Below are positions 25,951 through 34,213 of a stretch of DNA of 64,000 nucleotides, in pieces. Numbering within the stretch: position 1 is the first letter of the stretch; every line of letters begins with the position of its first letter. The DNA is taken from positions 401,921-465,920 of the forward strand of contig NZ_JACHZB010000001.1 of assembly GCF_014193255.1 (NCBI RefSeq), written 5' to 3'. The translations under genes and the position numbers were made by a program. Source of the stretch: Rhizobium sp. BK196 (GTDB taxonomy: Bacteria; Pseudomonadota; Alphaproteobacteria; Rhizobiales; Rhizobiaceae). Under the pieces are notes generated by a model. It was not told where the DNA came from. It searched no databases and saw nothing but the letters and a program-made list of their open reading frames with translations.

Positions 25951-26649
25951 TCAGTCGGTCGTTGCAGCGAGAATCCTGCCGCCTTTCGCCTCCTGAACGA
26001 TGATGGCGCTCTTGAGGTCGCCGGTTGCAGCCGGGATCGGCAGCTTCAATATCTTGCCGTCCCAGGTGCCAATACGCGTCAGCCCATGCACGACATGGGT
26101 GTGCGGCAATGTCTCGCCGGCATTCTCGCCTCTGGTGACCGGAACCTGCACGGTGCCCGGAGAATAGCGGACGAGCCATACGTCGGCGGGGGCGGTCCTT
26201 CCCTTCGCAGCGTCGATGACGGCCACGTTCCGGGAGAGCGAGATCCCGGGGCCGGACAGTGCGGGCTCGGACGCGATCACCCGCCGGATCTCGTTGAGAT
26301 CATAGCCGACGGTCGACTGGTGGCCGTTGATGACCATCTGCGGCGTGAAAGGGCCGGATTGGCCGAGTGCAGGCTCATAAGTCACCTGCCGGTCGGTAAA
26401 CTCCTTCTTCCCAAAAATGTCTTTCCATCCGAGATAATCCCAATAGGTCACCGAGAAGCTCAAGGCGAGCACATGAGGATCGTTGCTGAGCTTGACGAGA
26501 TTGGCATTGGCCGGAGGGCATGAGGAACAGCCCTGGCTGGTGAACAGTTCGACGACTGCAGGCGACTGCCCGGCGGAGGCCTGAACGGTGGAACCAAAAG
26601 CGAAGACTGCTGCGATGATCGCAAGATTGAACGCGGCTGAATGTTTCAT
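25951..26649 (-). CDS. DUF1223 thioredoxin-fold secreted protein
   Basis: 232 residues from the ATG at 26649 (GGGAGCACTGCC upstream). Signal peptide about 1-26. The mature N-terminus has VVELFTSQGCSSCPPAN, the DUF1223 CxxC site. SVTYWDYLGWKD and SGPFTPQMVINGH follow, also family hallmarks. The fold is thioredoxin-like with a lipocalin-like end, so a periplasmic redox role is possible, but the biochemical role of the family is not established. It is convergent with the carbonic-anhydrase-like gene. Confidence 0.9.
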   Translation of the reverse strand: MKHSAAFNLAIIAAVFAFGSTVQASAGQSPAVVELFTSQGCSSCPPANANLVKLSNDPHVLALSFSVTYWDYLGWKDIFGKKEFTDRQVTYEPALGQSGPFTPQMVINGHQSTVGYDLNEIRRVIASEPALSGPGISLSRNVAVIDAAKGRTAPADVWLVRYSPGTVQVPVTRGENAGETLPHTHVVHGLTRIGTWDGKILKLPIPAATGDLKSAIIVQEAKGGRILAATTD

Positions 26650-26949
26650 GGCAGTGCTCCCTGATGATCTGCATCTCGTTCTCCTTCGCAGGTGGAACGC
26701 CATTCGTTACAGCTTCACGCAACTGTGACGGCATCGTCCGGACGCCGCGAGGCCGCGGCCTCGGCCTTCCCCGGCTGCAAACAAAAAACTTCGAGACGCC
26801 TGTAACAAATCCCGCTTCGCCTCCGTACGGGCTGTAGGACGCGACGGTACCGGACATCGAAAACGATCATGGCGAAACTCGACGATCACAGCCAAGCCAC
26901 TCCGACAGGCCTGATGACAAGGGTCATTCGCCGGCATTCGCTGGCGACT
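26650..26949. other. Intergenic 300 bases upstream of the DUF1223 gene
   Basis: No gene is supported. The sequence leads from the DUF1223 promoter zone into the decayed molybdoenzyme fragment at 26950; no convincing hairpin was seen. Confidence 0.35.
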
Positions 26950-27145
26950 CGCGTTACGCTGCGCAGACCAGCTCGAACAGACGCTGGGCGGCAGCGGAAC
27001 CTATTACGAGAGCATAGATCTCGACGCCTTCCACCCGCAGACCATGCTCGCCTACCGGATGAACGGCAAGGATCTGGAGGTCGCTTACGGCGCGCCGCTT
27101 CGCCTGCGCGTCGAGCGCCACCTTGGCTACAAGCATCGAGAAAAA
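26950..27145 (+). pseudogene. Remnant of a molybdopterin-dependent sulfite-oxidase-type enzyme
   Basis: In the frame of the ATG at 27044 the upstream codons continue without a stop. They read GGSGTYYESIDLDAFHPQTM, then LAYRMNGKDLEV and GAPLRLRVERHLGYKH. This is the highly conserved C-terminal part of the Mo-binding domain of sulfite-oxidase/YedY-like proteins. The N-terminal part is missing upstream and the frame leaves homology at about 27145, where the gene for the Met-rich protein begins soon after. It is a deletion remnant, not a functional enzyme. Confidence 0.7.
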
Positions 27146-27235
27146 TGGAAATGCTCCAGGCACTCGTGCCAGCGGACAATCTTGCCGCGGAACAGTCTTG
27201 CAACGGGCAGTAGCGCCCACAAGGAGGAGAAGGTC

Positions 27236-27508
27236 ATGTTGAAATACACAATAGCAGCAATCGCCCTGGCAGCGGCTTCCGCACTGCCCGCCTTTGCACA
27301 GGACGCGATGATGTCGGCGAAATGCGACGAGGCTTCGATGATGAAAATGCAGGCCGACATGGATGCCATGAAGGATCCTGCCATGAAGGAAAAGAAGGAA
27401 ATGGCATCCAAAGAGATGATGATGGCCAAGGATTCCATGAAGGCCAACAAGATGGAAGACTGCAAGACGCACATGGAAAAAGCCATGAAAAGCATGAGCG
27501 ACATGTAA
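27236..27508 (+). CDS. Methionine/lysine-rich exported small protein
   Basis: 90 residues from the ATG at 27236 with AAGGAGGAGAAGG upstream. A clear signal peptide ends ALPAFAQ (about residue 22). The mature 68 residues contain a very high share of Met, Lys, Asp and Glu in a repeated helical pattern (MMKMQADMDAMKD, MEKAMKSMSDM), plus two Cys. Met-rich periplasmic peptides often bind Cu(I) or Ag(I), which is one possibility; alternatively it is simply a charged helical periplasmic protein. No family name recognised. Confidence 0.7.
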   Translation: MLKYTIAAIALAAASALPAFAQDAMMSAKCDEASMMKMQADMDAMKDPAMKEKKEMASKEMMMAKDSMKANKMEDCKTHMEKAMKSMSDM

Positions 27509-27597
27509 AGCCTGTCAGAGAGACGCGGGCGGCCCCTGGGCTGCCCGTGACAGCGTGGAAATGAACGCCGCTGCACGATCGGCAACAATTGCCTCGC

Positions 27598-27969
27598 TCA
27601 ATCGCCAATATCGAAGCGAACGATCCTGCCACCTTCCATGCGAAAGACATGCAGCACCGTTTTGTCCTTCAGACCATGGGTCTGCCCCTCCAGCGGGCGG
27701 CCGTCGAGATCGAATACCCTCTGGATCACCTCCACCTCTATGACACCCTCCTCCGCCTGCCGAAACGCGACTGGCTCCACATGCGGGCTGATGATCGTCC
27801 ATTGACGGGTCCAATATTCGCGAACCGCCTCACGCCCATGAACATGGCCGCCCTCCATGCCGTTCGCCCAGTCCACATCATCGGCCAGCACGGCAAGCAC
27901 CGCGTCGATATCCCGCGCATTGAAGCGCTCATAGATGTGCTTGATCAGCTGCGTCTGTTTTTCAGACAT
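27598..27969 (-). CDS. SnoaL-like / NTF2-fold protein
   Basis: 123 residues. An N-terminal helix pair (LIKHIYERFNARDIDAVLAV) is followed by DDVDWANG, GREAVREYWTRQW and a C-terminal sheet, the cone-shaped NTF2 fold of the SnoaL/ketosteroid-isomerase-like superfamily. Such proteins act as isomerases, hydrolases or binding proteins; substrate cannot be inferred. It lies downstream of the MFS gene on the same strand, with 78 bases between. Confidence 0.85.
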   Translation of the reverse strand: MSEKQTQLIKHIYERFNARDIDAVLAVLADDVDWANGMEGGHVHGREAVREYWTRQWTIISPHVEPVAFRQAEEGVIEVEVIQRVFDLDGRPLEGQTHGLKDKTVLHVFRMEGGRIVRFDIGD

Positions 27970-28047
27970 GCTGTTTCCTCTCTCCCGATCTGAATAAGAT
28001 CGCCAGCGCCGACCCTACCCTGTAATTCTCACCCTCTGCGCAGGCCA

Positions 28048-29592
28048 TCATGCGGCTGGCTCCACCTTCTTCGCAAACGGCACCCAGAGCAGCGCACAAG
28101 CCGTCAGCACCGCAACCACTAACCACGCCTCGTTGAGCGCCTGAACCGTGGCCGCCGTCTGCACGAGCGGATCGAGCAGGGATGTCGTATCCGCATCGAA
28201 CTCTCCCTGATGCCCCGCAACCACCTGCAGCGGCGCACCGATGAAAGCCGCAACGTCCACGTCCCCCGCCTTCAGCCGATCCCACAGGCCCTCACCGAAC
28301 GGCGCCGAGCGGGTGTAGACGATGGTGTCGATCAAGGCGATGCCGATTGCGCCGCCAAGGTTGCGCATCAGGTTGAACAGGCCGCTGGCGTCGGGAATGC
28401 GCTCCGGCGGCAGAGTGCCGAGTGCGAGCCGCGTCGGCGGCAGCAGGCAGAACATGATGGCGATGCCGCGGATGATCTGCGGCCAGAACATCGCGTCATA
28501 ATCGGTCTGCGGGTCCTGAAAGGCGCTCATGCCGATGCCGATGGCAAAGAGCGTGAAGCCGAGAGCAGAGAGCAGCCTTGCATCCATCCGCTTCTCCAGC
28601 GCCACTGCGATCGGAGCGGTAACGAGCTGGGCAATGCCCGTCACCAGCATCGTCATGCCGATTTCGAGAGCGTTGTGGCCGCGCACGAAAGCCAGAAAGA
28701 CAGGCATGAGATAGACGGAGCCGAAAAGGCCGATGCCGAGAATGAAGCTCATCGCCGAACCTGCCAGAAAATTCCGGTCACCGAAATTCCGGAGTTCGAC
28801 CACGGGTATGGCTCGCCTGAGCGACCGCCACGCGAACACGCATCCCGAGACCACCGACAGACTGATGAGCCCGGAGACATAAAGCGAGGTCCAGCCGCTC
28901 GTCGGCGCCTCCTTGAGACCGATTTCCAGCGCGGTAAGGCTTGCCGCCATCAAGAGCAGCGACAGGGCATCGAGATGCCAGAGCTCGGAGAGATTGACGC
29001 CCGCGCGCGGAAGCGAGCGCATGGCGACGAGTGCTGCGACAATGCCGGGGATGATATTGATGAGGAACAGCCAGTGCCACGAATAGGTCTCGGTCAGCCA
29101 GCCGCCGACAATCGGCCCGATCGTCGGCGCAAGCACGGCCAGAACGCCCGCAATCGTCGTGGCAAGCGCCTGCCGCTCATCCGGAAACAGGATGAAAACG
29201 GCCGAAAACACCGAGGGGATCAGCGTGCCGCCGGAAAAGCCCTGAACGACCCGCCAGGCGATGAGCCCACCAAAACTGCCGCTTGCCGCACAGCCTGCCG
29301 AGGCGATCACGAACAGCGACAGCGACACGACGAACAGCCAGCGCATGGTCAGCAGTCGCGTGAGAAACCCCGTCAGCGGTATCGCCACCACTTCTGCGAT
29401 GAGATAGGCGGTTTGAACCCAGCTCATCTGATCGGGATGAATATCGAGCGCCGACTGGATGGTCGGAAGCGAGGTTGCGACGACCTGAACGTCGAGGATC
29501 GCCATGAACATGCCCAAGCACATCGCCAGAAAGCCGACCCATCTGAGCTGTGATGGAACTGCGGCTAAAACGGGTTCGAACCGGTCGGGCAT
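28048..29592 (-). CDS. DHA2-family MFS drug/proton antiporter
   Basis: 514 residues with 14 predicted membrane helices, the size and topology of EmrB/DHA2 exporters. Motif A-like and C-like stretches are visible: DVQVVATSLPTIQ in helix 1, TGFLTRLLTMRW after helix 2, and GPIVGGWLTETYSWHWLFLI for the antiporter motif. It would export hydrophobic compounds in exchange for protons at the inner membrane. An EmrA-type adaptor is not adjacent, so it probably works alone. Confidence 0.92.
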   Translation of the reverse strand: MPDRFEPVLAAVPSQLRWVGFLAMCLGMFMAILDVQVVATSLPTIQSALDIHPDQMSWVQTAYLIAEVVAIPLTGFLTRLLTMRWLFVVSLSLFVIASAGCAASGSFGGLIAWRVVQGFSGGTLIPSVFSAVFILFPDERQALATTIAGVLAVLAPTIGPIVGGWLTETYSWHWLFLINIIPGIVAALVAMRSLPRAGVNLSELWHLDALSLLLMAASLTALEIGLKEAPTSGWTSLYVSGLISLSVVSGCVFAWRSLRRAIPVVELRNFGDRNFLAGSAMSFILGIGLFGSVYLMPVFLAFVRGHNALEIGMTMLVTGIAQLVTAPIAVALEKRMDARLLSALGFTLFAIGIGMSAFQDPQTDYDAMFWPQIIRGIAIMFCLLPPTRLALGTLPPERIPDASGLFNLMRNLGGAIGIALIDTIVYTRSAPFGEGLWDRLKAGDVDVAAFIGAPLQVVAGHQGEFDADTTSLLDPLVQTAATVQALNEAWLVVAVLTACALLWVPFAKKVEPAA

Positions 29593-29801
29593 GGAATAGT
29601 CCTACAGCAGCTCCAGTAAAAGTGCGCAGCAGTCCGGAGTTGCCTGAAAACAAAGAGATAGAGCATCGTTCTCAGCCCTGATCTGCATGCCGGGATCAAC
29701 ACATCGACGACGGACAATAGCAGGGCATGGAGTGGCACACCAAAGTTTAATGGGAGGATTGCGATTGCGGCGATCAAGAGCTGGTGTTCGGCAGATGCCG
29801 C

Positions 29802-30995
29802 TTAACGCGCTGCCGCGATGAGAAGAAACGCAACAATGGCAAGCCCGCCCAGGGCGGCAGTGATGCTGAGCGACGGCGTGATGCCGATAGTCGCCATGCC
29901 GAAGGCCAGGACGAAGGGCGCGAGCGCCGAAAGGATCAGCCGCGCCGCCATCATCCTGCCCTGCAATTTGCCGTAGCCGTCGCTGCCGAAGAGCTGCAGC
30001 GGCAGTGTTCCGCTTGCGATGCTGAGCAGGCCGTTGCCCATGCCGAAGATGATGGCAAAGAGCATTGCCCCCACCACTGATGGTGCAGATAGCAGAAGCA
30101 CCAGAACGCCGCCGGGGATCAGCACCGCCGCAATCAGCGCCAGCCAGAGCGCCGGCAGGCCCTTGCCGAAGATCATGTTGATCAGCCGGCTGCCGACCTG
30201 CGAGGGGCCGAACAGGGTTCCGACCAGAGCCGCGGCGCCGCCGAGCCCGAGACCCGACAGGAGCGGCACCATATGCACCAGCATCGCCGAGCCGACGAGC
30301 GACATCAGCGAGAAACCTATAACCATCAAGCCGAATCCGAGGCGGCGGCGCGCCGGCGGCAGAATGCCCTCCACCCGCAGCGCAGCCGGCGATGTCGTTG
30401 CCCGGCGCTTGGCTGCACCGCGTGAAAGCCACGCATGAACCGGCACGCAGACGGCCATGTTGAGGACCGCAAAGACCAGATAGACGCTCTGCCATGACAG
30501 GGCGGCATGCAGCGCCGTGGTGATCGGCCAGAAGATCGTCGAGGCAAAACCGGCGATCAGCGTCAGGTAGGTGATGCTGCGGGAAGCGGCCTGCGGCCGC
30601 AATTGCACGAGCAGCGCGAAGGCGGCGCCATACTGCACGAAGTTTGCGGCAACCTCGATGGCGATGAGGGCGGCGACATAGGACGCCTTGCCCGGCGCAT
30701 AGGCGCAGGCAACGAGGGCGATTGCGGCAGCGGCCGAGCCCGATGTCATCACCCGCCCTGCCCCGATCCTGTCGATCAGCACGCCGAGCCAGGGCGCCGT
30801 CAGGCCGCCGGCCAGAAGCGCAACGGAGAGTGCTCCGAAAGTCCATTCGTTCGACCAGCCGAGTGTGGCCGCCATATCGGGCGCGAGGATGCTGAAACTG
30901 TAATAGAGCGTGCCGTAGCCGATGATCTGAGTGACGCCGAGTGCGGCGATGGCAGAGACCGGTATGCGTTCAGACAAGGCGCTTGCCGTCGGCAT
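29802..30995 (-). CDS. MFS transporter at the end of the ars operon
   Basis: 397 residues, 12 helices; GVTQIIGYGTLYYSFSILAP opens helix 1 and DRIGAGRV follows helix 2. The start lies inside the preceding arsC (26-base overlap), so it is translated with the ars genes. MFS genes in this position are recurrent in alphaproteobacterial ars operons; the substrate is unknown and may be an arsenical. No ArsB or ACR3 pump is present, making this and AqpS the only export candidates here. Confidence 0.85.
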   Translation of the reverse strand: MPTASALSERIPVSAIAALGVTQIIGYGTLYYSFSILAPDMAATLGWSNEWTFGALSVALLAGGLTAPWLGVLIDRIGAGRVMTSGSAAAAIALVACAYAPGKASYVAALIAIEVAANFVQYGAAFALLVQLRPQAASRSITYLTLIAGFASTIFWPITTALHAALSWQSVYLVFAVLNMAVCVPVHAWLSRGAAKRRATTSPAALRVEGILPPARRRLGFGLMVIGFSLMSLVGSAMLVHMVPLLSGLGLGGAAALVGTLFGPSQVGSRLINMIFGKGLPALWLALIAAVLIPGGVLVLLLSAPSVVGAMLFAIIFGMGNGLLSIASGTLPLQLFGSDGYGKLQGRMMAARLILSALAPFVLAFGMATIGITPSLSITAALGGLAIVAFLLIAAAR

Positions 30996-31398
30996 CGAGA
31001 ACCTGTTCGCCGTCTTCCTTGGCGAACGGGCCTTTATGCGTATGGGGCAGGATGTCCAGAACCGCTTCCGAGGGCCGCGCGAGGCGGGTGCCGAGCGGCG
31101 TGACGACGAAAGGACGGTTGATCAGAATCGGATCCTTGAGCATCGCGTCCAGCAGTTGCTCATCGGTGAGATCAGGGCTGTCGAGGCCGAGCTCCGCATA
31201 AGGCGTGCCCTTCTCGCGGATCGCTTCGCGAACGCTCAGACCAGCATCCGCAATCATCTTGATCAGCTGTTCGCGCGACGGCGGATTTTGCAGATATTCG
31301 ATGACTGATGGCTCGATGCCGGCGTTGCGGATCATCGCCAGCGTGTTGCGCGAGGTGCCGCATTCCGGGTTGTGATAGATCTTGACGTCCATGGTCAT
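30970..31398 (-). CDS. arsC: Arsenate reductase, glutaredoxin-dependent type
   Basis: 142 residues. The catalytic Cys13 lies in YHNPECGTSRNTL, and the Arg residues of the family follow (RPFVVTPLGTRLARP). It reduces arsenate to arsenite using glutathione and glutaredoxin. This is the second, unrelated arsenate reductase of the same operon. It overlaps aqpS upstream by 4 bases and the MFS gene downstream by 26, implying translational coupling. Confidence 0.93.
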   Translation of the reverse strand: MTMDVKIYHNPECGTSRNTLAMIRNAGIEPSVIEYLQNPPSREQLIKMIADAGLSVREAIREKGTPYAELGLDSPDLTDEQLLDAMLKDPILINRPFVVTPLGTRLARPSEAVLDILPHTHKGPFAKEDGEQVLDADGKRLV

Positions 31399-32099
31399 GG
31401 TGCAGATTCCGTTTCAGCGAAGGGTTCAGGATTACGGGCGTCCATCAGCAGCCATCCGGAAAACATCAGCGCCAGCAATGCGCCGACGACTTCAGCGACG
31501 ATAAAGCCCGGCAGATCGATCGGGCGGATGCCGGAAAATGTGTGCGTCAGCGATCGGGCGATCGCAACTGCCGGGTTGGCAAACGAGGTCGACGCGGTGA
31601 ACCAATAGGCGGCGGTGATATAGAGGCCAACCAGCCACGCCACCGCATCGGCGCGGAAGCGCACACCGGCGAAGATAATGAAGACAAGACCGAAGGTTGC
31701 CGTCACTTCGGAGAGCCATTGCGCGCCGCCGGTGCGCGCGGTTTCCGAGGCTTGCAGCAGGGGAAGGCCAAACATGGCATGGGCAAGCATCGTCCCGGCA
31801 ATGCCGCCGATGACTTGCGCGGCGATATAGGCCGGAACGAAAGAGGCAGGCAACTCGCGCCGGAGCGCAAAAACCAGCGACACGACCGGATTGAAATGCG
31901 CGCCGGAAATCGGCCCCAGGATGGTGATCAGAACGACGAGGATTGCCCCCGTTGTCAGCGTATTGCCGAGCAGCGCAAGGGCGGTATCGTCCGTCAGCTT
32001 GTCAGCCATGATGCCGGAGCCGACCACGGTTGCGACCAGCAGCATCGTGCCGAGCGCTTCGGCAGCCACGCGCCGCGATAGTGGAAAGACCGTACTCAT
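31395..32099 (-). CDS. aqpS: Aquaglyceroporin AqpS, arsenite channel
   Basis: 234 residues, six helices, with both pore motifs (HFNPVVS and FANPAVA) in the MIP pattern. In Sinorhizobium meliloti AqpS replaces ArsB: arsenite made by ArsC leaves down its gradient through the channel. The present operon has the same logic, since no arsenite pump is encoded. It overlaps both neighbours by 4 bases. Confidence 0.93.
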   Translation of the reverse strand: MSTVFPLSRRVAAEALGTMLLVATVVGSGIMADKLTDDTALALLGNTLTTGAILVVLITILGPISGAHFNPVVSLVFALRRELPASFVPAYIAAQVIGGIAGTMLAHAMFGLPLLQASETARTGGAQWLSEVTATFGLVFIIFAGVRFRADAVAWLVGLYITAAYWFTASTSFANPAVAIARSLTHTFSGIRPIDLPGFIVAEVVGALLALMFSGWLLMDARNPEPFAETESAP

Positions 32100-32539
32100 G
32101 CCGGCAGGCTCCGCACCATCAGGGCGGCCGATGCCGGGCAGAGGCTTGCTGCCTGCCGCGTTGTCTGGATTGCAGCCGGCGCTTCATCGCGGGCGATCGG
32201 ATGAAAGCCGAGCGACTGAAAGAAAGCGGCAGCTGATTCCGTCAGCAGATAGGCAGCGTCAGCACCTCTCCTGTGAGACTCATCGAGCAGACCGAGTGTG
32301 ATCGCATGGCCGAAGCCGAAACCCCGCCGATCGGGCAGGACGACGATGGACCGCAGCAACGCTGCCTCGCCGTAGAGTTCCAGCCCGCCGAAACCGACCG
32401 TCTCACCACCCTGAGAAAAACGGAAGAAGCTGCGGCCGGCATCCGTCAGGTCATCGACCGGAAGACCGGCGCCGGCGAGTGCCGAACGCAGGCCGTCGTC
32501 ATTGCCTTCTACTGCCTGTTGATGAAGGGCAACACCCAT
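32096..32539 (-). CDS. arsN2: ArsN2-type GNAT acetyltransferase
   Basis: 147 residues with a GNAT core. The acetyl-CoA loop is in VVLPDRRGFGFGHAI, a beta-bulge strand (AALLRSIVVLP) precedes it, and AAAFFQSLGFHPI closes the fold. GNAT proteins in ars operons are called ArsN; ArsN1 acetylates organoarsenical herbicide-like compounds, while the role of ArsN2 is not settled. It starts within the stop of the upstream arsC (TGATG) and overlaps aqpS by 4 bases. Confidence 0.8.
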   Translation of the reverse strand: MGVALHQQAVEGNDDGLRSALAGAGLPVDDLTDAGRSFFRFSQGGETVGFGGLELYGEAALLRSIVVLPDRRGFGFGHAITLGLLDESHRRGADAAYLLTESAAAFFQSLGFHPIARDEAPAAIQTTRQAASLCPASAALMVRSLPA

Positions 32540-33069
32540 CAGCTTGCCTTTGGCTGTTTGAAGCTTGCGCCTTCCATAGTGCCGATCTGGCGCAGATGCG
32601 TTTCAAGCGTCAGCTTGTCGATCGACGTGATCGGCAGGCTAATGAAGGACATGATGCGATTTTTGAGGAAGCGGGCGGCTTGAGCGAAGGCGCGGCCAAT
32701 TTCCACTTCGCTGCCTTCGACCGCGGCGGGATCTTCGATGCCCCAATGAGCCGTCATCGGGTGGCCGATCCAGACTGGGCAGGCTTCGCCGGCAGCACTG
32801 TCGCAGACCGTGAAGATGAAATCCATCTCGGGCGCACCGGCCTCGGCAAATTCATCCCAACTTTTCGAACGGAAGCCGATTGCGGGATAGCCGAGCACTT
32901 CAAGCTCCTTCAGCGCATGCGGATTGACCTCGCCCTTCGGCTGACTGCCGGCCGAATAGGCCCTGAAGCGGCCCTTGCCCTCCGCATTCAAAATGGATTC
33001 CGCCAGGATCGAACGGGCAGAATTGCCCGTGCAGAGAAAGAGCACATTATAGACGCGATCAGCGGTCAT
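32539..33069 (-). CDS. arsC: Arsenate reductase, LMW-phosphatase type
   Basis: 176 residues. The P-loop LFLCTGNSARS contains catalytic Cys13; a further Cys in VCDSAAGEACPVW marks the relay region of this class, and PMTAHWGIEDPA is conserved. It reduces arsenate through a Cys cascade or with glutaredoxin/mycothiol depending on subgroup. About 35 extra C-terminal residues (after RIMSFISLPI) match the longer proteobacterial form. First enzyme of the operon; overlaps arsR by 4 bases. Confidence 0.92.
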   Translation of the reverse strand: MTADRVYNVLFLCTGNSARSILAESILNAEGKGRFRAYSAGSQPKGEVNPHALKELEVLGYPAIGFRSKSWDEFAEAGAPEMDFIFTVCDSAAGEACPVWIGHPMTAHWGIEDPAAVEGSEVEIGRAFAQAARFLKNRIMSFISLPITSIDKLTLETHLRQIGTMEGASFKQPKAS

Positions 33070-33422
33070 TGCAGTTTCTCCTCCACTTTGGGCGTGCAGC
33101 AGGCCGCGACCTCCGCGGCAGGCGCACAGATTTCCGGATGACCGGAACAGCAGTCTTCCATCAGGAAGCGGACAAGGCCGCCGAGCGCTTCATAATTCGC
33201 CGTGTAGATGATCGAGCGGGATTCGCGCTGCTGCGCGATCAGGCCGGAGCGTTCCAGTTCCTTCAGATGGAAGGATACGTTCGACGGCGACACTTCCAGC
33301 CTCTCCGCAATGGCACCGGCGGCCATTCCGTCAGGGCCGGCGACGACAAGCATGCGGATGACCTGCAGCCGGGTTTCCTGCGACAATGCGCCGAATGCGA
33401 TGAGGGCTTGACGCTGATTCAT
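33066..33422 (-). CDS. arsR: ArsR metalloregulator with C-terminal Cys cluster
   Basis: 118 residues. A winged helix with LEVSPSNVSFHLKELERSGL as recognition helix. The classical ELCVC metal site of R773 ArsR is absent; instead Cys residues cluster near the C-terminus (EDCCSGHPEIC and AACC), as in the Acidithiobacillus type of ArsR. It should repress the operon until As(III) or Sb(III) binds. It is autoregulated through the inverted repeat at 33424-33449 that it shares with the divergent gene. Confidence 0.92.
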   Translation of the reverse strand: MNQRQALIAFGALSQETRLQVIRMLVVAGPDGMAAGAIAERLEVSPSNVSFHLKELERSGLIAQQRESRSIIYTANYEALGGLVRFLMEDCCSGHPEICAPAAEVAACCTPKVEEKLQ

Positions 33423-33423
33423 A

Positions 33424-33449
33424 TTTCAACAATCCTAGAATGATTGAAA
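33424..33449. promoter_or_regulatory. Putative ArsR operator between arsR and the DUF6428 gene
   Basis: TTTCAA (33424-33429) and TTGAAA (33444-33449) form inverted half-sites around an AT-rich centre. The site begins 2 bases upstream of the arsR start codon, a common place for ArsR autoregulation. Confidence 0.6.
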
Positions 33450-33464
33450 CGAGGAATAACGCAG

Positions 33465-33983
33465 ATGAACGCGATCGACAACAGCAAAATGCAGAAGGAC
33501 GATATCACTCTCGGCGAACTGATGAGCATCCTCTCGGGCGCCAAGGATTCACCGCTGGTTTTTTACTATGATGACCGTCCAGTGAAGCCCGGCTACCACG
33601 TCACCGAAGTCAAGGCTGGGCAGTTTTCGGCGCTCGACTGCGGCGCCAATCCGGAAGCCTGGAGCGAGATCTTCATTCAGCTTTGGGACATCGAGGAAGG
33701 CGACCGCACCCATATGCCGGCCTGCAAGTTCCATGCGATCATCCGCAAGGTCACCGAGCATGTGAAGCTCGACGATACGGCCAAGCTGACATTCGAAGTC
33801 AGCGACGGCGTGCAGCCAATGCAGCTTTATTGCGCCGCGATACCGACGCTGCGCGCCGGAGCCGTGCATGTCGAGCTTTTTCCCCGGCCGGCAAGCTGTA
33901 AACCGCGGGACCGGTGGTTGGCGGCACAAAGCCAATCGACCTCCTGCTGCGCTCCGACCAGCGCCGCCAGGTGCTGCGGCTGA
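33465..33983 (+). CDS. DUF6428 family protein
   Basis: 172 residues from the ATG at 33465 (GAGGAATAACGC upstream). KPGYHVTEVKAGQFSALDCG and IQLWDIEEGDRTHM are the recognisable core. A Cys-rich C-terminal tail (SCKPRDRW, TSCCAPTSAARCCG) could bind arsenite. The family is mostly found divergent from arsR or with other metal regulators; function unknown. The ArsR operator covers its promoter, so arsenic control is likely. Confidence 0.8.
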   Translation: MNAIDNSKMQKDDITLGELMSILSGAKDSPLVFYYDDRPVKPGYHVTEVKAGQFSALDCGANPEAWSEIFIQLWDIEEGDRTHMPACKFHAIIRKVTEHVKLDDTAKLTFEVSDGVQPMQLYCAAIPTLRAGAVHVELFPRPASCKPRDRWLAAQSQSTSCCAPTSAARCCG

Positions 33984-34165
33984 ACGACTGCCGTCGGCCT
34001 TAAACGTGGTGTCGGCTACGGCGATAGATCCGTGCAGGAAAATCGCAGATTCCAGCTTTTGCCTCTTGCAATCCGCTCCGCCACGCATCATATCCCGGCT
34101 TCACCTGAAAACGGACTTGCGCTTGGTATCGACGTTGGTCGAGCCGCGTTCGAGCTCCACAGGAC

Positions 34166-34199
34166 AAGGGCGCTCCCCGCAAGGGTCGAGCGCCCTTTT
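34166..34199 (+). terminator. Rho-independent terminator
   Basis: AAGGGCGCTC (34166-34175) pairs with GAGCGCCCTT (34188-34197), 12-base loop, followed by TTG. It ends transcription coming from the DUF6428 gene before the convergent tetR gene. Confidence 0.65.
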
Positions 34200-34213
34200 G
34201 ATTCCCGCCAGTT

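Noticed and set aside
28210..29553. A 447-codon plus-strand frame opposite the DHA2 transporter
   Set aside because: Composition is Arg/Gln/His/Asp-rich, as expected for the antisense of a membrane protein; the MFS frame has all family motifs.
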